8,626 bases of DNA from Phycisphaerales bacterium UBA7708 (GTDB lineage Bacteria > Planctomycetota > Phycisphaerae > Sedimentisphaerales > Anaerohalosphaeraceae). The notes beneath the pieces were generated by a model. That model ran no database searches and was not told the origin of the DNA. It saw only the letters and a program-made list of their open reading frames with translations. The stretch is from positions 2,222-10,847 of the forward strand of contig DLFY01000262.1 in NCBI GenBank assembly GCA_002482415.1. Direction: 5' to 3'. A program made the translations under genes and the position numbers. Shown here piece after piece: positions 1 to 5,065 of this stretch. Every line of letters begins with the position of its first letter. Within the stretch, counting starts at the first letter, position 1.

Positions 1-933
1 ACCGGCGCCGCCCAGATGGACGGTGCGATTCTGGTGATCAGCGCCTATGACGGCCCGATGCCTCAGACCCGCGAACACATCCTGCTGGCTCGTCAGGTTA
101 ACGTGCCCAAGATTGTGGTCTTCCTGAACAAAGTCGATCTGGTCGATGACCCGGAACTGATTGACCTGGTGGAAATGGAAGTTCGCGACCTGCTGAACAA
201 GTACAACTTCCCCGGCGACGATACCCCGATTGTCCGCGGTTCCGCCGTGAAGGCCATGAAGGCCGAATCCGCCGATGACCCGGCCTGCGAACCTCTCAAG
301 CAGCTTCTGAAGGTTCTTGACGATTATGTTCCGGTTCCGGAACGTGAGGTTGACAAGCCCTTCCTGATGCCGATTGAAGACGTGTTCAGCATCAAAGGCC
401 GCGGTACCGTGGGCACCGGCCGTATCGAACGCGGTATGGTGAAAGTCGGCGACGAAGTCGAAGTCATCGGTCTGGTGGAAGACATCCGCAAGACGACGGT
501 GACCGGCGTTGAAATGTTCAACAAGACACTGAATGAAGGCCAGGCCGGTGATAACGTCGGCGTGCTGCTGCGTGGTGTTGAAAAGAAAGACCTCGAACGC
601 GGTATGGTTCTTGCCAAGCCCGGTTCGATTACTCCGCATACCAAATTCATCGGCGAAGTGTACGTGCTGACCAAGGAAGAAGGCGGTCGTCATACCCCGT
701 TCTTCCCCGGCTATCGTCCGCAGTTTTTCTTCCGGACGACCGACGTCACCGGTTCGATTACCGCCATCCGCAGCCGTGAAGGCAAGGCCGCGGAAATGTG
801 TATGCCCGGCGACAACATCGAAATGGAAGTGGAAATCGGCTCCAAGATCGCGATGGAAGAAGGTCTTCGCTTCGCGATTCGCGAAGGCGGCAGAACCGTC
901 GGTGCCGGTGTTGTAACCAAGATTCTTGCATAA
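1..933 (+). CDS. tuf: Elongation factor Tu (EF-Tu), 5'-truncated by window edge
   Basis: EF-Tu is the GTPase that carries aminoacyl-tRNA to the ribosomal A site in the cytoplasm. The reading frame is open from base 1 and 310 codons precede the TAA stop, so about 90 N-terminal residues (P-loop, switch I, DCPGH) lie upstream. The first residues, [11 protein letters not shown], match the segment just after the G3 motif. The G4 motif NKVD is at 127-138 and the G5-like GSAVK is at 238-252. Beta-barrel domains 2 and 3 follow, with [28 protein letters not shown] and the C-terminal [15 protein letters not shown] signature. The first ATG in the window (position 16) is internal and is not the start. 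Total length would be near 400 residues, slightly longer than the E. coli protein, mostly from a few extra residues after the G5 motif. A strong terminator follows the stop codon. Confidence 0.98.
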   Translation, partial: TGAAQMDGAILVISAYDGPMPQTREHILLARQVNVPKIVVFLNKVDLVDDPELIDLVEMEVRDLLNKYNFPGDDTPIVRGSAVKAMKAESADDPACEPLKQLLKVLDDYVPVPEREVDKPFLMPIEDVFSIKGRGTVGTGRIERGMVKVGDEVEVIGLVEDIRKTTVTGVEMFNKTLNEGQAGDNVGVLLRGVEKKDLERGMVLAKPGSITPHTKFIGEVYVLTKEEGGRHTPFFPGYRPQFFFRTTDVTGSITAIRSREGKAAEMCMPGDNIEMEVEIGSKIAMEEGLRFAIREGGRTVGAGVVTKILA

Positions 934-950
934 TTGAACGACACAATCAT

Positions 951-980
951 GGGGCGTCGAGTGTCTCGGCGCCCCATTTT
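951..980 (+). terminator. Intrinsic terminator of tuf
   Basis: An 11-bp stem (951-961 with 965-975, one T-G wobble) closes a TGT triloop, is GC-rich at its base (GGGGCG/CGCCCC), and is followed by ATTTTAT. It begins 17 nt after the tuf stop codon. This is a classic Rho-independent terminator, although the U tract is short. It implies that tuf transcription largely ends here and that rpmG and the genes behind it need another promoter or readthrough. Confidence 0.85.
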
Positions 981-1020
981 ATCCTTGCCGGGCAGTCACG
1001 CCCGTTAAGGATTGTGTTTT
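981..1020 (+). terminator. Second stem-loop with T-rich tail ahead of rpmG (attenuator-like)
   Basis: Directly behind the tuf terminator, ATCCTT (981-986) pairs with AAGGAT (1007-1012) and CGGGC (989-993) pairs with GCCCG (1000-1004). They are separated by a small 2x2 internal loop and capped by AGTCAC. The tail is TGTGTTTT. It ends only two bases before the rpmG Shine-Dalgarno sequence. It may be a back-up terminator or an rpmG leader attenuator. The pairing is visible in the sequence; the function is inferred. The outer stem and tail resemble the hairpin ahead of rpoB (4984-5043). Confidence 0.45.
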
Positions 1021-1036
1021 AGAGAGGCATAGCATA

Positions 1037-1204
1037 ATGGCAAAGCAGCAAAAACGAGAATGGGTGTGGCTTGAGTGCAAAGAGTGCGGCGATCGTAATT
1101 ATCGTACGCCGGTCAATGTGCAGGGCGGAACACCGAAAATTGAACTGGTCAAGTTCTGCAAACGCGAACGGAAACGTACCGTTCATAAGATCCGCAGGAA
1201 GTAA
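1037..1204 (+). CDS. rpmG: Large-subunit ribosomal protein L33 (bL33)
   Basis: This is a 55-residue basic protein of the 50S subunit, positioned near the E site. It is recognised by the N-terminal WLECKECGDRNYRT segment, the middle GGTPKIELVKFC, and the C-terminal RERKRTVHKIRRK, plus its place before tRNA-Trp and secE. The Shine-Dalgarno GAGAGG (1022-1027) lies 9 nt before the ATG, which fixes the start. Zinc-binding L33 proteins carry two CxxC pairs. Here the first pair is present (C14, C17), but the second has only C41, with Glu at position 44 where the fourth Cys would be. The protein is therefore a three-cysteine variant that either binds zinc differently or has lost it. Length is normal for the family. 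No convincing promoter was found between the tuf terminator and this gene. Confidence 0.95.
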   Translation: MAKQQKREWVWLECKECGDRNYRTPVNVQGGTPKIELVKFCKRERKRTVHKIRRK

Positions 1205-1217
1205 CCGCGATACACTC

Positions 1218-1239
1218 ACGATTCCGATATCGGAAGCGT
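1218..1239. repeat. Palindrome between rpmG and tRNA-Trp
   Basis: TTCCGATATCGGAA (1222-1235) is a perfect 14-bp palindrome. ACG (1218-1220) and CGT (1237-1239) extend the symmetry beyond one A/G mismatch. As RNA it folds to a 5-bp stem with an ATAT loop plus a 3-bp outer stem, without a U tract, so it is not an intrinsic terminator. It ends 10 nt before the mature tRNA 5' end. It could be a processing signal or a DNA operator; nothing in the sequence decides between them. Confidence 0.45.
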
Positions 1240-1249
1240 CATGGGTTAT

Positions 1250-1322
<73 letters not shown>

Positions 1323-1330
1323 GTGAGACG

Positions 1331-1360
1331 GCTGTCCGGCGGACGAGGGCAACCGACAGC
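1331..1360 (+). other. Short stem-loop between tRNA-Trp and secE
   Basis: GCTGTC (1331-1336) pairs with GACAGC (1355-1360), and GG/CC continue the stem past a bulged C. A smaller competing hairpin (GTCC/GGAC) exists inside. It begins 8 nt after the tRNA 3' end, and no real T tract follows. It may help set the tRNA 3' trailer or the secE leader. The rest of the gap to 1427 shows no convincing promoter: TACAAT at 1416-1421 lies 20 nt from the nearest TTGAAC. Confidence 0.3.
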
Positions 1361-1427
1361 GGTTTGCATAGGATTGCACGCCGACTGAATTGAACAGGTA
1401 CGATACGGTTAAGGGTACAATACGACG

Positions 1428-1814
1428 ATGAAGAATCTGAATATATACAAACGCGGCCAGGCGAAGAATACTCGTCTCTGGACGGCGATATCGGCGTTTG
1501 TGATCTGTGCTTACGGATGTTATGTGCTTCATCAGAAACTGGCGACGATGAATAACATCTGGGTGGAGACACTGGTGCCGTTTGGACTTTGCGCCGTGTT
1601 GGGGGGACTGATCGCATGGCTGATGAATAAGCCTTCGGTTGCGGATTTTCTGATTTCTTCGGAAGGGGAGATTAAGAAAGTCAGCTGGTCCACCCGCAAG
1701 GAAATCGTCAGTTCCACCACGGTAGTGATTGTCGTGATGCTGACGATATCGATTTTCCTGTATCTGGTGGATATGGGATTTGTTTGGACGTTCGATAAGA
1801 TCGGGCTTTATTAA
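1428..1814 (+). CDS. secE: Preprotein translocase subunit SecE (three-helix form)
   Basis: SecE is the essential clamp of the SecYEG protein-export channel in the inner membrane. The 128-residue protein has three hydrophobic stretches, at about residues 17-36, 47-66 and 95-120. The conserved cytoplasmic amphipathic segment EIKKVSWSTRKEIVSST (81-97) lies just before the last helix and is the family signature. Many bacteria have a SecE of about 60 residues with one helix. The three-helix plan here resembles the E. coli protein in length and topology. The start has only a weak AAGGG (1411-1415), 12 nt upstream. The next in-frame ATG (residue 41) would remove the first helix, so I keep the longer form. 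nusG follows after 35 nt, as in most bacteria. Confidence 0.95.
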   Translation: MKNLNIYKRGQAKNTRLWTAISAFVICAYGCYVLHQKLATMNNIWVETLVPFGLCAVLGGLIAWLMNKPSVADFLISSEGEIKKVSWSTRKEIVSSTTVVIVVMLTISIFLYLVDMGFVWTFDKIGLY

Positions 1815-1849
1815 TCGAAACAATCCCCGCAGGAACACCGAGGATTACT

Positions 1850-2389
1850 ATGTATTGGTACGTATTACGAGTTGCATCCAATAAAGAAGAACAGGTTCGG
1901 GATACACTGGCCCGCAAGATGGAAGTTGACGGGGTCAAGAGTGTCGGGCGGATTATGGTGCCCACCGAGCAGATCAAGCGTATTCGCGGCGGCAAGCAGC
2001 GCGTGATCAAGCGGAAACTCTACCCGGGCTATGTTTTTATGGAATTGGAGCCCAAAGACGACGGCAAGATTCCGGATGATGTCTGGTTCATCATCAAGGA
2101 AACCGGCGGCGTGGGAGATTTCATCGGTACCGAAGGCGTACCGACCCCGATGCGCGACACGGATGTGGCCAAGATGCTCAAAGAGGCCGAAAAACCCGAA
2201 GATACGCCCAATATTAAAGTGGAATTCGCCAAGGGGGATGTGGTCAAGATTCGCGAAGGGGCGTTTGAGAATTTCGAGGGCGCTGTGGATTCGATTGATA
2301 CCGAGCGCGGTGTGGTGCGTGTCATTGTGACGATTTTTGGCCGCAGTACCCCGCTGGATATTGAATACTGGCAGATTGAAAAAGTCTAA
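1850..2389 (+). CDS. nusG: Transcription elongation/antitermination factor NusG
   Basis: NusG binds the clamp helices of RNA polymerase to suppress pausing and links the polymerase to ribosomal protein S10 or to Rho. The 179-residue product has an N-terminal NGN domain (about 1-115), with MYWYVLRVASNKEEQV at its start, the MVPTEQ strand, and the family signature LYPGYVFME (57-65). A linker and a C-terminal KOW domain (about 126-179) follow. FGRSTP carries F163, equivalent to E. coli F165, which contacts S10. Compared with E. coli there is a short charged insertion around residues 68-77, just before the VWFIIKE strand. The ATG is preceded by GAGGA (1840-1844) at 5-nt spacing. It is probably cotranscribed with secE. 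Confidence 0.97.
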   Translation: MYWYVLRVASNKEEQVRDTLARKMEVDGVKSVGRIMVPTEQIKRIRGGKQRVIKRKLYPGYVFMELEPKDDGKIPDDVWFIIKETGGVGDFIGTEGVPTPMRDTDVAKMLKEAEKPEDTPNIKVEFAKGDVVKIREGAFENFEGAVDSIDTERGVVRVIVTIFGRSTPLDIEYWQIEKV

Positions 2390-2513
2390 TATACCCGAGG
2401 GTATGATTGTTCTTCGAACAAAATGAGGTATGTGGTTTAAGCTGCTGTACTTAGCCGCGATAAACGGAAAAAATCAAGTACGATTCAGTATAGAATAGAG
2501 GTAAGGACCAACT
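2390..2513 (+). promoter_or_regulatory. Structured nusG-rplK intergenic leader
   Basis: The 124-nt gap holds three successive stem-loops: ATACC/GGTAT (2391-2395, 2400-2404) with a CGAG loop; TTGTTC/GAACAA (2407-2412, 2416-2421) with a TTC loop; and a longer, wobble-rich stem joining 2431-2441 to 2450-2459 with one bulged T. None is followed by a T tract. In many bacteria L1 represses the L11-L1 unit by binding a leader here that mimics its 23S rRNA site. I cannot confirm that fold by eye. A -10-like TAGAAT (2491-2496) has no -35 partner, so I do not call a promoter. AAGGA (2503-2507) serves rplK. Confidence 0.4.
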
Positions 2514-2939
2514 ATGGCCAAAGAACTGGTAAAAGTAATTAAGCTGCAGGCACCCGGCGGCAAAGCGACGCCGGCCCCTCCGATCGGCCCCGCGCTGGGT
2601 CAGCACGGTGTCAATATCGGTCAGTTTGTATCTCAGTTTAACGAGCGCACCCGTGAAATGAACGGAACGGTGGTTCCGGTTGAAATTTCTGTTTACAGCG
2701 ACCGGAGTTTTGATTTCATCGTAAAAAGCCCGCCGGCGGCAGTGCTTCTGAAAATGGAAGCCGGGATTGCCCAGGGCAGCGGTGTTCCCAACAAAGAAAA
2801 AGTCGGCAAGGTGACCAAGGCTCAGATTCGCAAGATTGCTCAGACCAAGATTCAGGACCTGAACGCCTATGATCTGGACCATGCGGACCGGATTATCATG
2901 GGTACCGCCCGCAGTATGGGTATTGATGTAGTTGATTAG
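2514..2939 (+). CDS. rplK: Large-subunit ribosomal protein L11 (uL11)
   Basis: L11 forms the base of the ribosomal stalk with L10/L12 on 23S rRNA helices 43-44, and takes part in GTPase factor binding and the stringent response. The 141-residue product is full length. The N-terminal domain shows [26 protein letters not shown], with the loop prolines P22, P23 and P26 where thiostrepton resistance maps in other bacteria; all are the usual residues. The C-terminal RNA-binding domain includes [16 protein letters not shown] and ends in the conserved RSMGIDVVD. Shine-Dalgarno AAGGA (2503-2507) lies 6 nt before the ATG. It pairs with rplA downstream, the usual L11-L1 unit. Confidence 0.98.
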   Translation: MAKELVKVIKLQAPGGKATPAPPIGPALGQHGVNIGQFVSQFNERTREMNGTVVPVEISVYSDRSFDFIVKSPPAAVLLKMEAGIAQGSGVPNKEKVGKVTKAQIRKIAQTKIQDLNAYDLDHADRIIMGTARSMGIDVVD

Positions 2940-3092
2940 CTGGTTGTAAAAACTGGATTCCGTGCCAGCGGATTGCGTCTGGAAAACATCCGGACGAGGT
3001 TTTGCGGCAGTGAATTCATGTTTAAAAAGATACGCTAACCACGGCGAAACAGTGGAAGCGAAGTGTACTAAAAATGATTCGCGAGGATAACA
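2940..3092 (+). other. rplK-rplA intergenic region with two stem-loops
   Basis: CGTCTGGA (2976-2983) pairs with TCCGGACG (2989-2996) to give an 8-bp stem (one wobble) with an AAACA loop, followed by AGG and then TTTT (3000-3003). This is a weak attenuator-like shape. A second element pairs CGCT (3033-3036) with AGCG (3057-3060) and CCAC (3039-3042) with GTGG (3052-3055) across an asymmetric internal loop. It lies 22 nt before the rplA Shine-Dalgarno sequence. I see no gene or clear promoter. A gap this long inside an L11-L1 pair, which is often tightly spaced, suggests a regulatory or processing role. Confidence 0.35.
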
Positions 3093-3773
3093 ATGCAGAA
3101 ACGAAGTAAACGCTATAACAATGACGCCAAGAAGGCGGTGCAGGAACCGCAGAGCCTTCCGCAGGCCGTCAAGAAACTCAAATCATTTGCATCCACGAAG
3201 TTTGACCAGTCGGTGGATATTGTCATGCATCTGGGCATTGATCCCAAGATGGCCGACCAGGGGATTCGCGGAGCCATCAGCCTGCCCAACGGTATCGGCA
3301 AGGCCCGTCGGGTGATTGCTTTCTGTGAAGACAGTGAAAGTGAAGCCGCTAAAAAGGCCGGCGCAATCGAAGCCGGTGCTGATGAGCTGATCAAGAAAGT
3401 CAGCGACGGCTGGACCGACTTTGATGTGGCGATTGCATCCCCGAAAATCATGGGCAAGGCCGGCAAGCTGGGTAAGGTGCTGGGACCTCAGGGTAAAATG
3501 CCTTCGCCCAAAAACGGCACAGTCACCGCGGATATTATTACCGCCATCAAGGAGTTTGCGGCCGGTAAGGTCGAATTCCGCAACGATGCTGGCGGCAATG
3601 TGCATGCGGTGGTCGGCAAACTGAGCTTTGATGATGCCAAGCTATCCGAGAATATCCAGTCATTTATCGACCATATCAAGCGGATGCGGCCTTCGTCGGT
3701 CAAAGGTGTGTATATCAAGAAGATCAGCCTTTCGGCGACGATGAGTCCCGGCGTGCTGTTGGAAAACATATAA
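3093..3773 (+). CDS. rplA: Large-subunit ribosomal protein L1 (uL1)
   Basis: L1 builds the mobile L1 stalk that helps release deacylated tRNA from the E site. In many bacteria it also represses translation of its own mRNA. The 226-residue product starts with basic MQKRSKRYNN. The split domain I carries KFDQSVDIVMHLGIDPKMADQ, domain II carries ASPKIMGKAGKLGKVLGPQG (115-134) and KMPSPKNGTV, and the C-terminal half of domain I carries the signature KGVYIKKISLSATMSPGV (204-221), which contacts RNA. It is a few residues shorter than E. coli L1 at both ends. GAGGA (3083-3087) lies 5 nt before the ATG and fixes the start. rplJ follows after 48 nt. Confidence 0.98.
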   Translation: MQKRSKRYNNDAKKAVQEPQSLPQAVKKLKSFASTKFDQSVDIVMHLGIDPKMADQGIRGAISLPNGIGKARRVIAFCEDSESEAAKKAGAIEAGADELIKKVSDGWTDFDVAIASPKIMGKAGKLGKVLGPQGKMPSPKNGTVTADIITAIKEFAAGKVEFRNDAGGNVHAVVGKLSFDDAKLSENIQSFIDHIKRMRPSSVKGVYIKKISLSATMSPGVLLENI

Positions 3774-3784
3774 ACCAGGCAATC

Positions 3785-3797
3785 AGGCTTTCAGCCT
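3785..3797 (+). other. Small hairpin between rplA and rplJ
   Basis: AGGCT (3785-3789) pairs with AGCCT (3793-3797) around a TTC loop in the 48-nt gap, 14 nt before the rplJ Shine-Dalgarno GAGGTG (3812-3817). No T tract follows. The gap is too short for a full L10 leader of the known type unless that overlaps the end of rplA, and I could not recognise one. Confidence 0.3.
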
Positions 3798-3821
3798 ATC
3801 CCAATCAATAAGAGGTGAACT

Positions 3822-4355
3822 ATGAGTTATGCAGTAAAAGGATTAGTTCAAAACGACTATACCAAACGCTTTAAGGGTGTCAGTTCGTTTGTTGTGCTCC
3901 AGACGATCGGCATCAGCGGCGTTGATAATAACAAGATGCGCGGTGATCTGAAGAAAAAAGGCGTGAAGATGATGGTTGTCAAGAACAGCTTGATGCGTCG
4001 CGCTCTCGAATCACTGGGACATCCCAAGGGCGGTCAGTTGTTCGACAGCGGTCCGTGCACGGTCGCTTTCGGCGGAGACAGCATTGTTGACGTCGCCAAG
4101 ACGCTGGAAACCTGGCTCAAGAAGAAAAATACACCGCTGGCAGTCAAGGGAGCCTACATTGAAGGTGACGTGCTGAATGCCGCCGCGGCCAAGGGACTAT
4201 CCAAGATGCCGACACGGGCGGAACTGCAGGCCCAGATCGTTGGTATTGCCATGACACCCGGTTCCAATGTTGCCGGCTGTCTGGTGGGTCCCGGCAGTGT
4301 TATCGCCGGCTGCGTGAAGACGCTGATCGAAAAGAAAGAAAAAGAAGCGGCATAA
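3822..4355 (+). CDS. rplJ: Large-subunit ribosomal protein L10 (uL10)
   Basis: L10 anchors the L7/L12 dimers to the ribosome. The 177-residue product has the N-terminal rRNA-binding domain with VKGLVQNDYTKRFKGVSSFV and the family motif GVKMMVVKNSLMRRAL (47-62). After the central region (TRAELQAQIVGIAMTPGSNVAG), the C-terminal helix that carries the L12 dimers ends in KTLIEKKEKEAA. Its length is close to the bacterial norm (E. coli about 165). GAGGTG (3812-3817) lies 4 nt before the ATG. In other bacteria the L10-L12 complex represses this mRNA. Translational control cannot be shown here because the upstream gap is only 48 nt. Confidence 0.97.
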   Translation: MSYAVKGLVQNDYTKRFKGVSSFVVLQTIGISGVDNNKMRGDLKKKGVKMMVVKNSLMRRALESLGHPKGGQLFDSGPCTVAFGGDSIVDVAKTLETWLKKKNTPLAVKGAYIEGDVLNAAAAKGLSKMPTRAELQAQIVGIAMTPGSNVAGCLVGPGSVIAGCVKTLIEKKEKEAA

Positions 4356-4469
4356 TATCCGTTTCGAGAAGTATAAAAAAAGAAATTAAATGCGGTTATC
4401 GTGGTTGTCCCGCAGCAGCGGGTTAAAAGGGACGGCGGAGTCCTCACTACCCCGAAGCCATAATCCTAC
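4356..4469 (+). promoter_or_regulatory. rplJ-rplL intergenic region with mutually exclusive hairpins
   Basis: An A-rich stretch (about 4371-4390) leads into a CCCGC segment (4409-4413) with three possible partners: GCGGG (4418-4422) with an AGCA loop; TGCGG upstream (4391-4395, using 4410-4414); and, as GTCCC (4407-4411), GGGAC (4429-4433). These pairings compete for the same bases. No T tract follows the local hairpin, so it is not an intrinsic terminator. L12 is needed in about four times the amount of L10, so a processing, stability or translation-enhancing element here is plausible but unproven. TATAAA near 4371 has no fitting -35 box. Confidence 0.35.
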
Positions 4470-4486
4470 AGGAGTATGTGAAAATG
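4470..4486 (+). promoter_or_regulatory. rplL ribosome-binding site that decides the start codon
   Basis: AGGAG (4470-4474) is a strong Shine-Dalgarno sequence. An in-frame GTG at 4478 is only 3 nt away and too close, while ATG at 4484 is 9 nt away, so 4484 is the start. An out-of-frame ATG (4476-4478) is followed at once by TGA, forming a start-stop pair that overlaps the GTG. Confidence 0.8.
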
Positions 4487-4882
4487 TCTCGTGAATTTAG
4501 CGATCAAATCAAGCAGTTGGGCGATCAGATTGTTGCGTTAACCCTGATGCAGGCCAAAGAACTGGCTGACTATCTGAAAGAAGTGCATGGCATCGAACCG
4601 GCAGCCGGTGGTGCTGTGATGATGGCAGCGCCCGCCGCAGGAGCCGGTGAAGCCGCTGCTGCTGTTGAAAAGACCAGCTTTACCGTCGTTCTGAAGACGG
4701 CCGGCGACAAGAAAATCCAGGTCATCAAAGAAGTCCGTGCTCTGACCAATCTGGGTCTGAAGGAAGCCAAAGACCTGGTCGATGGCGCACCGAAGCCGGT
4801 CAAAGAAAATGTCAGCAAGGATGAAGCCGAAGCCGCCAAGAAGCAGTTGGAAGAGGCCGGTGCTGTGGTTGAAATTCAGTAA
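4484..4882 (+). CDS. rplL: Large-subunit ribosomal protein L7/L12 (bL12)
   Basis: L12 is the multicopy stalk protein that recruits EF-Tu, EF-G and other translational GTPases. The 132-residue product (from ATG 4484) has an N-terminal dimerisation and L10-binding helix pair (about 11-36: [20 protein letters not shown]). A flexible Ala/Gly-rich hinge (about 38-62) follows, then the globular C-terminal domain (63-132) with the factor-binding surface [20 protein letters not shown] (89-108). It is about ten residues longer than the E. coli protein, because of an N-terminal polar extension ([10 protein letters not shown]). The hinge contains a Met pair (M46, M47). The alternative GTG start at 4478 would add Met-Lys but has poor spacing to the Shine-Dalgarno sequence. 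Confidence 0.97.
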   Translation: MSREFSDQIKQLGDQIVALTLMQAKELADYLKEVHGIEPAAGGAVMMAAPAAGAGEAAAAVEKTSFTVVLKTAGDKKIQVIKEVRALTNLGLKEAKDLVDGAPKPVKENVSKDEAEAAKKQLEEAGAVVEIQ

Positions 4883-5010
4883 GTCAAGCAGCTTTGATTC
4901 GGTTTGAAACGATGCAGTGAGGCGAATGGAATTGGCCTTGAAATGGTTTTCAAAACCGGTTGAAAAAAATTGAACATGTAATTAATCCTGCGGCAGGCGA
5001 ACCTTGAAAA
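4867..5010 (+). repeat. Cluster of short TTGAAA repeats around the rplL-rpoB junction
   Basis: TTGAAA occurs at 4869, 4904, 4938, 4960 and 5004, with TTGAAC at 4970. Four copies share an 8-mer form, GGTTGAAA (4867, 4958) or CCTTGAAA (4936, 5002), and the copy at 4901 is GGTTTGAAA. TTTTCAA (4947-4953) can pair either with the copy at 4938 (6 bp, TGGT loop) or with the one at 4960 (7 bp, AACCGG loop). The first copy lies inside the rplL reading frame. The function is unknown. Confidence 0.45.
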
Positions 5011-5043
5011 CAGGGTTCGCCTGACCGAAAGGATTTTGTTTGT
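4984..5043 (+). terminator. Long imperfect hairpin between rplL and rpoB (attenuator or RNase processing site)
   Basis: A 12-bp stem (4994-5005 with 5012-5023, one wobble) is capped by GAAAAC. It is extended by CGG/CCG (4991-4993, 5025-5027) past a bulged A, and then by AATCCT/AGGATT (4984-4989, 5030-5035) past a small internal loop, for about 21 pairs in all. The tail TTTTGTTTG is T-rich but interrupted. In E. coli a partial terminator and an RNase III site lie in this same gap and lower rpoB expression relative to L12. The position and shape here suit the same job; termination efficiency cannot be judged by eye. Confidence 0.6.
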
Positions 5044-5065
5044 AGATGCAATAATATCGGACGTG

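Noticed and set aside
1012..1040. TTGTGT plus CATAAT as a promoter for rpmG
   Set aside because: The spacing is only 15 nt and CATAAT overlaps the rpmG start codon, which has a proper Shine-Dalgarno sequence at 1022-1027 and so needs a leader.
1390..1421. TTGAAC and TACAAT as a promoter for secE
   Set aside because: The 20-nt spacer is too long, and the start site would fall at or beyond the secE ATG.
2436..2464. TTTAAG-N17-GATAAA as a promoter for rplK
   Set aside because: Three of six and four of six consensus matches are weak, and the bases are better explained by the bulged stem at 2431-2459.
3774..3821. A classical L10 leader ahead of rplJ
   Set aside because: The gap is 48 nt and shows only a 5-bp hairpin. 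The known leader is much longer, and I could not recognise it extending into rplA.
4478..4483. GTG as the rplL start codon
   Set aside because: It is only 3 nt from the Shine-Dalgarno AGGAG, while the in-frame ATG at 4484 has 9-nt spacing.
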